From: Clostridia bacterium
Lineage (GTDB): Bacteria > Bacillota > Peptococcia > DRI-13 > UBA5745
Assembly: GCA_018434325.1 (NCBI GenBank)
Contig: JAHDPO010000007.1
Location: forward strand, 186,001-250,000
Reading direction: 5' to 3'
Length of the DNA stretch: 64,000 nucleotides
This document shows positions 1 to 8,221 of the stretch, piece by piece. Position 1 is the first letter of the stretch. Every line of letters begins with the position of its first letter. Below the pieces are notes generated by a model. It saw only the letters and a program-made list of their open reading frames with translations, ran no database searches and had not been told where the DNA came from. The translations under genes and the position numbers were made by a program.

Positions 1-120
1 GGCGGCGGCGATGAGGATATCCGTCAGCCGGTAAAAAGGCAAAAGCAGGCTGTAGACCAGCCAGCAAAAACCCGCCAAATAATAAGGTATAGGTGATTTT
101 TTAATCACTTCTTTTTTCAT
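1..120 (-). CDS. Partial membrane protein, N-terminal 40 residues only
   Basis: An open frame starts with ATG at position 120 and runs off the left edge of the window. It follows a good ribosome site, AAGGAGA, seven bases upstream. The visible part has a short lysine-rich N-terminus and then a hydrophobic stretch typical of membrane segments, with the run LAGFCWLVYSLLLPFY. This resembles the start of 5-bromo-4-chloroindolyl phosphate hydrolysis (XpaC-like) family proteins, but that is recall from a short stretch and is not secure. A sigma-A-like promoter lies directly upstream. Confidence 0.6.
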   Translation of the reverse strand, partial: MKKEVIKKSPIPYYLAGFCWLVYSLLLPFYRLTDILIAAA

Positions 121-159
121 CGCAGGCAATCTCCTTATTCCAATCAACCTTCCTCTAAT

Positions 160-188
160 ACTATAAATCATTTAGGGCCTTTTCGCAA
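160..188 (-). promoter_or_regulatory. Sigma-A-like promoter for the partial membrane protein
   Basis: Reading the minus strand, TTGCGA (183-188) and TATAGT (160-165) are separated by 17 bases. The promoter lies between the symporter stop and the start codon at 120. Confidence 0.5.
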
Positions 189-222
189 TTAAGATTCGAT
201 TAAAATTCAACGTAAAGGGCAG

Positions 223-1623
223 TTAGCCTTTGCGGAGGAAACTGCGGCTCATCCGGATCACAACCCCGGAAAGAGCAATTAACGCCAGCATATTGGGCAG
301 AGCCATCAGGCCGTTTAGCGTATCGGCAATATCCCAGGCCAGTTCCAGCCGGATCACCGCAGAAACCATAATGCAGAGTACAAAGACCAGGCGGTAAAGT
401 CCCAAACCTCTGCCGCCGGTAAGAAACTCAAAACAGCGCTGGCCATAAAGCGACCAGCTGAGCACCGTGGAAAAGGCAAAAAGGCAGATGGATACCGTTA
501 CAAAAATAATACCGAAAGGACCAAAAGCCCTTTGATAAGCTGCAATGGTTAAAGGAGCGCCGTCCAGTGAGCCCGGTCCGGTAAAAGCGCCGGAAGACAG
601 GATCACCAGAGCCGTCATGGTGCAAATCACGATGGTATCCATGAACACCTCAAAAATACCCCATAGGCCCTGCTTTACGGGGCTATCCGTATCAGCGGCG
701 GCATGGGCTATCGGGGCGGAGCCCAGACCGGCTTCATTGGAAAAAACACCCCGGGCCACGCCGTAACGCATGGCCTTGGCCATGGTATAGCCCAAAGCGC
801 CGCCGGCGGCCGAGGGCAGCGTAAAGGCCTGACTGAAAATACTGGTCAAAGCCGGTCCCAGCTGCTGCCGGTGCACAATCAAAGCGACTATAGAACCGGC
901 GATATAAACTATGCTCATGAACGGCACCAGTTTTTCACTGATGCTGCCGATTCTTTTCATGCCGCCCAGAATTGCCATGCCTGCCAGTATGGCCAAAAGT
1001 ACGCCCACCCCGAATTTGAAAAAGGAGAACTCCCCCGGCAAAGCTATCCGGGATAAAAGACCCAATTCAGCCAGGGCCGTTTCTAGTGAGGAGGCGATAG
1101 CATTAACCTGGGTCATATTGCCGATACCAAAAGCAGCCAAAGCCCCAAATAAGGAAAAAAGCGCTGCCAGCCAGCCAAAACCCCGGCCCATGCCGCCGGT
1201 TATGTAATGCATGGGGCCTCCTACCCACTCCCCCCGGGCATTTCTTTTTCTATATTGTAAAGAAAGCAGGATTTCCGCATACTTCGTCATCATACCGAAG
1301 AAAGCCGATACCCACATCCAAAAAATTGCTCCGGGCCCGCCGGCCACGATAGCCGTAGCCACCCCCACCATATTGCCGGTGCCGACGGTGGCCGCCAAAG
1401 CCGTAGTCAAGGCCTGAAAAGGCGTTACCGCGCCGTAGCCGGCTTTACGGCGGGAGAAAAGCTGGCCAAAGGTCCCGCTCATCCATAAGCCGATTTTGGT
1501 AACCTGAAAAAATTTCAACCGAAAGGTATAATAAACGCCGATGCCCACCAAAAGGGCCAGCATGGCCGGTCCCCAAACAATACTATTCACTCTCTCGTTG
1601 AGCGCCGCAATCTGATCCGCCAC
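223..1623 (-). CDS. Sodium:alanine symporter, AGCS family
   Basis: A 466-residue integral membrane protein of the alanine or glycine:cation symporter family (AlsT/DagA type), expected to import alanine or glycine with Na+ at the plasma membrane. Family motifs are present: GTGNMVGVAT at about residues 81-90 and FSNEAGLGSAPIAHAA at about 294-309, with about ten hydrophobic segments across the full length. Length is normal for the family. The start is a GTG at 1623 preceded by AGGTGG at good spacing. It appears to be a single-gene unit: the gene to its left has its own promoter and the ABC gene to its right ends about 100 bases upstream. Substrate choice between alanine and glycine cannot be read from the sequence. 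Confidence 0.92.
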   Translation of the reverse strand: MADQIAALNERVNSIVWGPAMLALLVGIGVYYTFRLKFFQVTKIGLWMSGTFGQLFSRRKAGYGAVTPFQALTTALAATVGTGNMVGVATAIVAGGPGAIFWMWVSAFFGMMTKYAEILLSLQYRKRNARGEWVGGPMHYITGGMGRGFGWLAALFSLFGALAAFGIGNMTQVNAIASSLETALAELGLLSRIALPGEFSFFKFGVGVLLAILAGMAILGGMKRIGSISEKLVPFMSIVYIAGSIVALIVHRQQLGPALTSIFSQAFTLPSAAGGALGYTMAKAMRYGVARGVFSNEAGLGSAPIAHAAADTDSPVKQGLWGIFEVFMDTIVICTMTALVILSSGAFTGPGSLDGAPLTIAAYQRAFGPFGIIFVTVSICLFAFSTVLSWSLYGQRCFEFLTGGRGLGLYRLVFVLCIMVSAVIRLELAWDIADTLNGLMALPNMLALIALSGVVIRMSRSFLRKG

Positions 1624-1726
1624 TAAATCCCCACCTTTCCTTTTCCCTCAGAATTTCCCTCAAGGGCTCCTTAAATAAGCCATTGTTCTATTGTATTACC
1701 ATCTTCGGTAATTCATACTAAAAAGC

Positions 1727-3589
1727 TTATTCCACCAATCCTCTGCGGAATTGACTGTTGTACATATCGGCATAAACGCCCTGCCTTTCCAGCAGCCCCT
1801 GATGGCTGCCCTGCTCCACAATACGGCCGCCGTCAACCACCAAAATTTGATCGGCATTTTTAATCGTCGACAGACGGTGGGCAATGACAAAGCTGGTTCG
1901 CCCCGCCATCAGCTCCAGCAGGGCTTTTTGGATTTTGATTTCCGTGCCGGTATCTACGGAGGAAGTGGCTTCGTCCAGGATCAGGATCGCCGGATGCGTC
2001 AGCATCACTCTGGCAATGGCTAAAAGCTGCCGCTGCCCTTGGGAAAGATTGCCGCCGTTATCGGCAAGGATCGTATCGTACCCCGCCGGCAGCCTCTCGA
2101 TAAAACCGTGGGCTCCTGCCAGCTTAGCGGCCGCCGCCACTTCTTCATGGCTGGCTTGCGGCCGACCATAACGGATATTGTCCCGCAGCGTCTCCGAAAA
2201 CAGGAAGGTATCCTGCAGCACGATACCGATATTTTCTCGGACGCTGTCTTTCGTAAAGCCCAGTATATCTTTGCCGTCGATGGTGATGCGGCCCTGATCC
2301 GGGTCATAAAACCGGGCCAGCAAGCTGATCAGGGTGGTTTTCCCCGCTCCCGTGGGGCCCACCAAAGCCGTAACCGTACCTGCCGCCGCCGCCAGGCTGC
2401 AATCCTGAATCACCGGCCGGCCGGCTACATAAGAAAAGCCGGCTGCCTCCATGGTCACATTCCCTTGCACCGCTTCTAAAACTATGGCTCCCGGCTGATC
2501 CTGCTCTTCCCTTTCGTCCATGATCTCAAAAACCCGCTCCGCCCCGGCCAGGGCTCCCTGAATCGTCGTAAAGAGATTAGAAAGCTCATTGATGGGCCGG
2601 GCGAAGTTTCTCATGTAAATCAAAAAAGAAAAGACGATACCGGCAGTGATATCACCTTTGACAATGAGGCAGCCGCCGGCCGCCGCCACGATCAGATAGG
2701 TGCAGTTATTGATCAGATTCATGACCGGCCCCAAGGTGCCGGTACCGATAAAGGTAAGGACAGCGCTTTTGCTCAGGCGCTGATTGATTTCGTTGAATCG
2801 GGCCCGGGCCGCTTCCTGCCGCCCGAAAAGCAGCACCGCCTTTTGGCCCGACAGAATCTCCTCGGCATAGCCGTTTAACTCCCCCAGTTGGCTCTGCTGG
2901 CTCATATAAACCTTCCGGGTATAGCGGGACAGAAAAAAAGTAATCAGAAACATTATCGGAATCATCATCAGGGATATTACCGTCAATAAAGGGCTGAGCA
3001 GCAGCATAGCAATGAGCATGCCGGCCAGATTAATAATGCCGCCAAAAAACTGGGAAAGGTTCTGGGATAAAGCCGTATTAACCTGATCCACATCGTTGGT
3101 CAGGCGGCTCATCAGATCACCGCTGGCATGGCTGTCAAAATATTTTGCGGGCAGCTTCTGCTGTTTTTCGAAAAGATCCCGGCGGATTTTAACGGCGGTA
3201 TTTTGGGAAACGCCGATCATCATCCGGGCCTGGATGTAAGAGAAAAGTGAGCTGACCAGATACATAGCCGCCAACAGCAGGCAGATCAGCAAAAGACCCC
3301 GGCTGTCGCCTTGGGCAATGTAATTATCGACTGCAATGCCGTTGACCCTGGCGCCGACAATATTGACGGCAGTGGCGGCCAAGGACAAGCCGGCCACCAG
3401 GGCCAGCAGCCAGGTTTTATCGGCTAAATACAGACTCAGTCTTTTGATGGTACCCTTTGTATCCTTTAATTTTACCTTTTCCCGAATCATATGGGCGGCA
3501 GGACCGCCTTGCCCCGGGCCGCCCCGGGGCTTACCCGTTATTGACCGGCCCGGAATACCTAAGCTGCTCCGGTTTTGGCTAGCCGACAT
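1727..3589 (-). CDS. ABC exporter half-transporter, catalytically canonical partner
   Basis: A 620-residue fused membrane and ATPase half-transporter. Six membrane segments lie in about residues 55-345, then an ATP-binding domain with Walker A GPTGAGKTT (411-419), signature LSQGQ (515-519), Walker B ILILDE (535-540) and an H-loop histidine at 571, so all catalytic residues are present. I chose the ATG at 3589 because GGAGGAGGT lies 8 bases upstream; it overlaps the preceding gene by 11 bases. A longer frame adds 18 unlikely residues. With the preceding gene it forms a heterodimeric exporter of the LmrCD/BmrCD/YheIH type. Likely substrates are drugs, lipids or peptides; the sequence does not show which. 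Confidence 0.93.
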   Translation of the reverse strand: MSASQNRSSLGIPGRSITGKPRGGPGQGGPAAHMIREKVKLKDTKGTIKRLSLYLADKTWLLALVAGLSLAATAVNIVGARVNGIAVDNYIAQGDSRGLLLICLLLAAMYLVSSLFSYIQARMMIGVSQNTAVKIRRDLFEKQQKLPAKYFDSHASGDLMSRLTNDVDQVNTALSQNLSQFFGGIINLAGMLIAMLLLSPLLTVISLMMIPIMFLITFFLSRYTRKVYMSQQSQLGELNGYAEEILSGQKAVLLFGRQEAARARFNEINQRLSKSAVLTFIGTGTLGPVMNLINNCTYLIVAAAGGCLIVKGDITAGIVFSFLIYMRNFARPINELSNLFTTIQGALAGAERVFEIMDEREEQDQPGAIVLEAVQGNVTMEAAGFSYVAGRPVIQDCSLAAAAGTVTALVGPTGAGKTTLISLLARFYDPDQGRITIDGKDILGFTKDSVRENIGIVLQDTFLFSETLRDNIRYGRPQASHEEVAAAAKLAGAHGFIERLPAGYDTILADNGGNLSQGQRQLLAIARVMLTHPAILILDEATSSVDTGTEIKIQKALLELMAGRTSFVIAHRLSTIKNADQILVVDGGRIVEQGSHQGLLERQGVYADMYNSQFRRGLVE

Positions 3590-5333
3590 GGGGCAGCACC
3601 TCCTCCCCCAGCTGGGCGGCGGCCACATGGCGGTAGGTTTCACTGGCCATCAGCAATTCTTCATGGCTGCCCCGGGCTTCGATGACTCCGTCATTCAGCA
3701 CCAGAATCAAATCGGCGTCTTTAATCGCCGCAATTCGCTGGGCAATGATGATCAGCGTACAAGAGCCCAGGCGGCGGAGTATGGCTTGCCGGATTTTGGC
3801 TTCCGTCACCGTGTCTACGGCGCTGGCGGCATCGTCCAATATCAGAATCCGGGGCTGGCGCAGCAGCGTTCTGACGATGGACAGCCGCTGTTTTTGGCCG
3901 CCGGAAAAATTGCGGCCCCTCTGCTCTACCCTGGCCGCGAAATCCCCTTCCTTAGCCAGAATAAAATCCAGAGCCTGGGCATCCTTTGCCGCCGCCTCCA
4001 GCTCTTCCCCGGTTGCCTCCTCCTTGCCGTAACGGAGATTTTCTTCCAGACTGCCGGCAAACAGGATGCTTTCCTGAAGAACCATGCCGATTTTATTGCG
4101 CAAAACAGCAAGGGGGTATTGCCGGACGTCCCGCCCCCCTATGAAAACCTGCCCTCTGGCAGCATCGTAAAGCCGGGGAATCAAAGAAACCAAAGTGCTT
4201 TTGCCGGAGCCGGTGGCGCCGATGATGCCCACGGTCTGGCCTTCTTTAATCTCGATATCGATATTCTTTAATATCCACTGCCCTGCCTGCCCGTGGCGGA
4301 ACCAGACATCCCGGAAAACAATATCGTACCCCTCCGGGCCGTCTCCCGCCAAATCCTCCTCGGCCTTAAAACTGCCGTCCTTGATACCGGATTCCGTATC
4401 CAGCACCTCGTTTAATCGCTGGACCGCCGCCTGGGCCCGGGCAAGCCCCATACTGACCATGATCGCCATCATCATCGAGGACATGATCTGAATCAAATAA
4501 TTGATAAAGGCCATGATTTTGCCGGTCTCAAGGCTGCCGGCAATGGCCAGGGAGCCGCCAAACCACAGCGCCGCCACCACGCTCAAATTCATAACCAGAT
4601 TGACTAAGGGGAAAAGCGGCGCCATGTTTTCCATGGCTTTGACGCTCTGCTCCATCAGATCCCGGTTGGCCGTATCAAAGCGCTTTTTCTCATGCTCCTG
4701 ACTGACGAAGGCTTTGACAACCTTAGCCCCCAGGAGATTTTCCCGCATGACTTCGTTGATCCTGTCAATCTTGGTTTGCATCATCATAAATAAAGGCAAG
4801 GCTCTTTTAATCAAAACATAAGCGCCGGCCAAAAGCACAGGCAGAGCTGCCACCAGAATCAGGCTGAGGACAGGACTCAAACGATAAGCCATGATGATGC
4901 TGCCGATACAGGTCAAAGGCGAGCGGGCCAGCAGCCGCAGTCCCAGCATTACCGTTTGCTGAAGCTGGGCAACGTCATTGGTCAGCCGGGTGATCAACGA
5001 AGATGTCTGAAATTTATCTAATTCCTCAAAAGAAAAGGTTTGAATATGGCTAAAAACCTTGTGCCGCAAGCGGCTGGCAAAACCCACGGCAGCTATAGCG
5101 GCAGCGGCTGACCGGCCCAGACCGCCAATAACGCCGATCAAAGCATAAATCAGCATCCGGCCGCCGGTAGCAAAGATGAAGTCCACATCGCCTTGGGCCA
5201 CGCCTACGTCAATGATCTCCGCCATCAGCGCAGGCTGCATCAGATCCATCATCACTTCAAGCAACATAAATAAAGGAGCGGCTATGGCCCATAGCCAGCT
5301 GCTCCCCATAAATTTTTTAATTAATTTTAACAT
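3579..5333 (-). CDS. ABC exporter half-transporter, degenerate-site partner
   Basis: A 584-residue half-transporter with an N-terminal membrane domain (about 15-300) and a C-terminal ATPase. Walker A is GATGSGKST (372-380) and the signature is FSGGQ (476-480). The catalytic glutamate after Walker B is Asp501 (ILILDDAAS), and the H-loop histidine is Gln532 (IAQRIAAI). This is the known pattern for the non-hydrolysing site of heterodimeric exporters such as LmrC and BmrC, so the two genes should function as a pair. The ribosome site AAGGTG overlaps the stop of the QueT gene only 12 bases upstream, so all four genes from 6651 down to 1727 look like one operon. Confidence 0.93.
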   Translation of the reverse strand: MLKLIKKFMGSSWLWAIAAPLFMLLEVMMDLMQPALMAEIIDVGVAQGDVDFIFATGGRMLIYALIGVIGGLGRSAAAAIAAVGFASRLRHKVFSHIQTFSFEELDKFQTSSLITRLTNDVAQLQQTVMLGLRLLARSPLTCIGSIIMAYRLSPVLSLILVAALPVLLAGAYVLIKRALPLFMMMQTKIDRINEVMRENLLGAKVVKAFVSQEHEKKRFDTANRDLMEQSVKAMENMAPLFPLVNLVMNLSVVAALWFGGSLAIAGSLETGKIMAFINYLIQIMSSMMMAIMVSMGLARAQAAVQRLNEVLDTESGIKDGSFKAEEDLAGDGPEGYDIVFRDVWFRHGQAGQWILKNIDIEIKEGQTVGIIGATGSGKSTLVSLIPRLYDAARGQVFIGGRDVRQYPLAVLRNKIGMVLQESILFAGSLEENLRYGKEEATGEELEAAAKDAQALDFILAKEGDFAARVEQRGRNFSGGQKQRLSIVRTLLRQPRILILDDAASAVDTVTEAKIRQAILRRLGSCTLIIIAQRIAAIKDADLILVLNDGVIEARGSHEELLMASETYRHVAAAQLGEEVLPHVG

Positions 5334-5345
5334 GAATCCATCACC

Positions 5346-5891
5346 TTAGCGTTTCATCCGTTTCAAAAAGAACAGCAAAGGCAGACCCAGCACATAGCAG
5401 GATCCAATCTGACCCAGCCCTACTTCCGCCGCAGTAAGTAGAAAGGGCAGGCCCAGCACATAACTGAGCATGGCTCCGATTACCACAGCATTGATGAGTA
5501 CCGGCGGCAAAGGTACCAGCCAGGGTTTTTTGATGCGGCGGCTAAGCAAGGCTGCCGCCAAGGTGGCCAGGCTGCCGAACACTATGTCCAATAAGCCGTT
5601 GCCGCCAAAAAAATTAGCAACCAAACAGCCCACAAAAAGCCCCGGTACTGCTTCGGGATAAAGCCAGGGCAGCACCGTCATAGCCTCAGCTACCCGAAAC
5701 TGCAGCGGGCCGTAGCTGATGGGCGCTAAAGCAACCGTCAAAGCCGCATAAATAGCCGCCACCATAGCAGCCCTGGTCAGCCAATGCGACCTGGCCTCAG
5801 GCTTAGGCTGCTCGCCCATCGTCTGCTCTATTAGCTGCTCTACAGGCTGCTCTTGTTCCTGATCACCAATATTATTCAGATTGTTCATCAT
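5346..5891 (-). CDS. queT: QueT-family ECF transporter substrate-binding membrane subunit
   Basis: A 181-residue protein with an acidic N-terminal tail of about 35 residues and then five to six membrane segments. The stretch ALAPISYGPLQFRVAEAM is characteristic of the QueT family (DUF988), proposed S components of energy-coupling factor transporters for queuosine precursors. No ECF ATPase or T component is nearby, so it would use the shared ECF module encoded elsewhere. I chose the ATG at 5891, nine bases after GGGGTG; a GTG at 5903 lacks a ribosome site. The start lies inside the end of the preceding gene. The link to queuosine is family knowledge; no queuosine synthesis genes are visible here. 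Confidence 0.82.
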   Translation of the reverse strand: MMNNLNNIGDQEQEQPVEQLIEQTMGEQPKPEARSHWLTRAAMVAAIYAALTVALAPISYGPLQFRVAEAMTVLPWLYPEAVPGLFVGCLVANFFGGNGLLDIVFGSLATLAAALLSRRIKKPWLVPLPPVLINAVVIGAMLSYVLGLPFLLTAAEVGLGQIGSCYVLGLPLLFFLKRMKR

Positions 5892-6651
5892 CCAGTATAG
5901 CACCCCGTTTTTTCTGGCCCTGTTCTAAGCCGCTCGTCCAGTCTTCCCCGCTCTCATCGGCCGCCGGATCTTCCGGCTCCTGATACGCCTCGTCTAACTC
6001 GCCGGCTTCTTCATCTGCCGTCGCCTGCCCGGCGGTCTCTTCTTCCTGATAGCCAACCGCCGCAAGGCTGGCATTTTGTGCGGCCTCATCCGGCAACAAA
6101 GCTAAAAGGGCGGGCATTCGATTCAACATCATTACCATCCAGATACTGCAAACAACAAAAATTAAAAAACAAATGGCCATAAGTTCCTGACGGCCTCTTA
6201 AACTACCCAGGAGATTACCTATAACCGAGGTTATAAATAGGAGAGTATAAGTATTAAGGTTCTTTCGATATCTGGCGGCTTGCTTCAAACGGCCTCCCTG
6301 CTCCAATATCCGGGCGTACCATATGATCATCTGACGCACCAGATACAATTGGGCCAATTGGGTCACGATCCACAAAACACGGATGATTACCAGGCTAAAG
6401 TTGATGCGCAGATAAGGAGCTAAGAAAACGACCAAAGCCCAAAAGCTCAACGCATAAGCTAAGAATAAAATCTTTGCCTGCAGCTTTTCCTCCGTATCCA
6501 TGCAGGAAATTCTTTTCACCCCTATGCTCATCATAAAGAACCCAACCCATATGGGGAAATTCGGCCATAACAAAGCAATAAAACTAGCCACCAAAAAGCC
6601 TATGCTGATTAAATAATAATTAATCCCTTCTCGCAGGTTTCCTCTAACCAC
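5872..6651 (-). CDS. Membrane protein of unknown function with acidic C-terminal tail
   Basis: I do not recognise the family of this 259-residue protein. The first 190 residues contain about six hydrophobic segments, with a basic linker rich in Arg and Lys near residues 115-130 (LKQAARYRKN). The last 70 residues are soluble and very acidic (many Glu and Asp), probably cytoplasmic. The start is a GTG at 6651 after AGGAGG. It is the first gene of the operon that continues with queT and the ABC pair, and the promoter at 6726-6753 serves it. A role in membrane stress or export together with the ABC pair is possible but not shown. Confidence 0.75.
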   Translation of the reverse strand: MVRGNLREGINYYLISIGFLVASFIALLWPNFPIWVGFFMMSIGVKRISCMDTEEKLQAKILFLAYALSFWALVVFLAPYLRINFSLVIIRVLWIVTQLAQLYLVRQMIIWYARILEQGGRLKQAARYRKNLNTYTLLFITSVIGNLLGSLRGRQELMAICFLIFVVCSIWMVMMLNRMPALLALLPDEAAQNASLAAVGYQEEETAGQATADEEAGELDEAYQEPEDPAADESGEDWTSGLEQGQKKRGAILDDEQSE

Positions 6652-6725
6652 CCGGCCCCCTCCTTATCCTGGCAGATACACCGTTCAATGAGCCCGGTAT
6701 ACCAATTTGCCTATTTATCTTACCA

Positions 6726-6753
6726 ATATTATCATAGAAACGCAGAATCGCAA
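6726..6753 (-). promoter_or_regulatory. Promoter for the membrane protein-queT-ABC operon
   Basis: Minus strand TTGCGA (6748-6753), 16-base spacer, TAATAT (6726-6731). It is back to back with the plus-strand promoter at 6776-6802, so the 190-base gap is a divergent control region. Confidence 0.5.
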
Positions 6754-6775
6754 AGGATGATTTCTGCAGACACCC

Positions 6776-6802
6776 TTGCATTAACATATTATCTGTTATA
6801 AT
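6776..6802 (+). promoter_or_regulatory. Candidate promoter for the EAL-HDOD gene
   Basis: TATAAT (6797-6802) is a perfect -10 box. The best -35 is TTGCAT (6776-6781) with a short 15-base spacer, so the -35 assignment is weak. Confidence 0.4.
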
Positions 6803-6844
6803 ATTAACCCAAGTAAAATAACTTGTGTGAAGTGGCTTATTGAG

Positions 6845-8077
6845 ATGAGAGTATTTATTGTTGCTACCCCTCTTTTTGACGCGGCCATGGCTGTAAAGGC
6901 TTACCGTCTTTGTGACCGCAGCGGCGAAAACGCCATCGGTATTCATAATGACTTTCGCCGGATGAGCGAAGCCTTCATCTCCCCGGGTCTTGACCTTATT
7001 GAACAGTTAGGTCTGGAAACCTTCGCGGGAGATAAACCGCTTTTCGCCAATATCAACCATTGGCAGCTTTTAGTGGGCAGGCCGGTCAATGTTAATATTG
7101 AACCCAAAAAACTGGTCTGCATTCTGCCGGCAAGCATCCCGGCGGACGAAATGGTGCTGGACAAATGCCGTCGACTCAAGGATTTAGGCTACAGTCTGGC
7201 TCTGGAAGGCCTGCCAAAGGATATTGAAGAAAATCCTCTTATTCCGCTTTTGGATTATCTGATCCTGGATTATCTCGATCCCGGCTTCTCCGGCTGGTAT
7301 TTTACGGCCAGAACGGAGTTGACCCGCTTAAAGTTGGTTTTTGCCAATGTTCCCGATGGGGAATCCTATCAGCGTCTGATAGCCAGAAATCCTCAGAGCC
7401 TGTTTACCGGCGGCTTTTACAAAAATCCGATCACCGCAGGCAATACCAAGCTATCCCCCGTTAAAATCAATGCCCTCCAATTGCTTAACCGCATCAACAG
7501 CAATGATTTTGAATTGGATGACGTTGTTAAGATCATTGAACGCGATCCCTATTTGACTATATCCCTGCTGCGCTTTATTAATTCCGGCGCCGTCGGGTTA
7601 AAAAGAAAAGTCGATTCCATCAGAAACGCCGTGGCCATATTAGGCCAAAAAGAAATAAAGCGCTGGGCTACCATAGCCATTTCCATCAGTCTGGCCGAGG
7701 ACAGGCCCGGCGAAATCACAAAATTGACGCTGATGCGGGCCAAATTCGCCGAGAGTCTGGCCCCCGCTTTTGCCTTAGGGCTTTTTCAGTCCAGCTTATT
7801 TATGCTGGGACTGTTCTCCCTTTTGGATATCATCCTCCAAAAACCCATGGAAGACGCCCTGAAGGAAGTGGCCGTAGAAGACCGGGTGCGCCGGGCCCTT
7901 ACTCAAAAGGAAGGCAACCTTTATACGGTATTGGACTTTATTTATACTTATGAGCGGGCAGATTGGGATAAGTGCTCCATCATCATGATCCAAAACGGGG
8001 TGGAGTTTGAGGCGGTAAGCCGGGCCTTTCTTGAAGCAACGCTCTGGTATCACCAGCTTTTATCCTCTCTCAACTAG
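6845..8077 (+). CDS. Degenerate EAL plus HDOD domain signalling protein (YuxH-like)
   Basis: A 410-residue cytoplasmic protein with an N-terminal EAL-like domain (about 1-195) and a C-terminal HDOD domain (about 205-400; the run LLNRINSNDFELDDVVKIIE begins the HDOD). The EAL signature is absent: the protein begins MRVFIVATPLFD where active enzymes carry an EAL motif near a similar strand, so cyclic-di-GMP hydrolysis is unlikely. Proteins with this layout (Bacillus YuxH family) are thought to be signalling or scaffold proteins. I chose ATG 6845, since family members start close to this strand; an in-frame GTG at 6827 is possible. It is followed by a strong terminator, so it is a single gene. 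Confidence 0.85.
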   Translation: MRVFIVATPLFDAAMAVKAYRLCDRSGENAIGIHNDFRRMSEAFISPGLDLIEQLGLETFAGDKPLFANINHWQLLVGRPVNVNIEPKKLVCILPASIPADEMVLDKCRRLKDLGYSLALEGLPKDIEENPLIPLLDYLILDYLDPGFSGWYFTARTELTRLKLVFANVPDGESYQRLIARNPQSLFTGGFYKNPITAGNTKLSPVKINALQLLNRINSNDFELDDVVKIIERDPYLTISLLRFINSGAVGLKRKVDSIRNAVAILGQKEIKRWATIAISISLAEDRPGEITKLTLMRAKFAESLAPAFALGLFQSSLFMLGLFSLLDIILQKPMEDALKEVAVEDRVRRALTQKEGNLYTVLDFIYTYERADWDKCSIIMIQNGVEFEAVSRAFLEATLWYHQLLSSLN

Positions 8078-8098
8078 CCTGAAGAGAAATACGCAAAC

Positions 8099-8137
8099 AA
8101 AAAGTGGGTTCCCGGTCAGGGAAACCCACTTTTTTTG
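8099..8137. terminator. Bidirectional terminator between EAL-HDOD and hydA
   Basis: The arms AAAGTGGGTTCCC and GGGAAACCCACTTT surround a 5-base loop. A T-run follows on the plus strand and TTTTTGTTT follows on the minus strand. It ends both the EAL-HDOD transcript and, after a further gap, the hyd operon. Confidence 0.85.
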
Positions 8138-8140
8138 TAC

Positions 8141-8202
8141 TTCTGTGCAGCCTTTCTATGCACCTTTTTATTGCATCTATTCTGTGCCGCCTTTCTAGGC
8201 AC
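8141..8202. repeat. Two imperfect direct repeats, each a small hairpin
   Basis: Two 23-bp copies (8141-8163 and 8180-8202), period 39, differ at three positions. Each copy can fold (GTGC..GCAC and GTGCC..GGCAC), and the changes between copies keep the stems paired. They lie between the hydA stop and the terminator. Confidence 0.55.
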
Positions 8203-8221
8203 TTATGCATCCCGCCGTCGT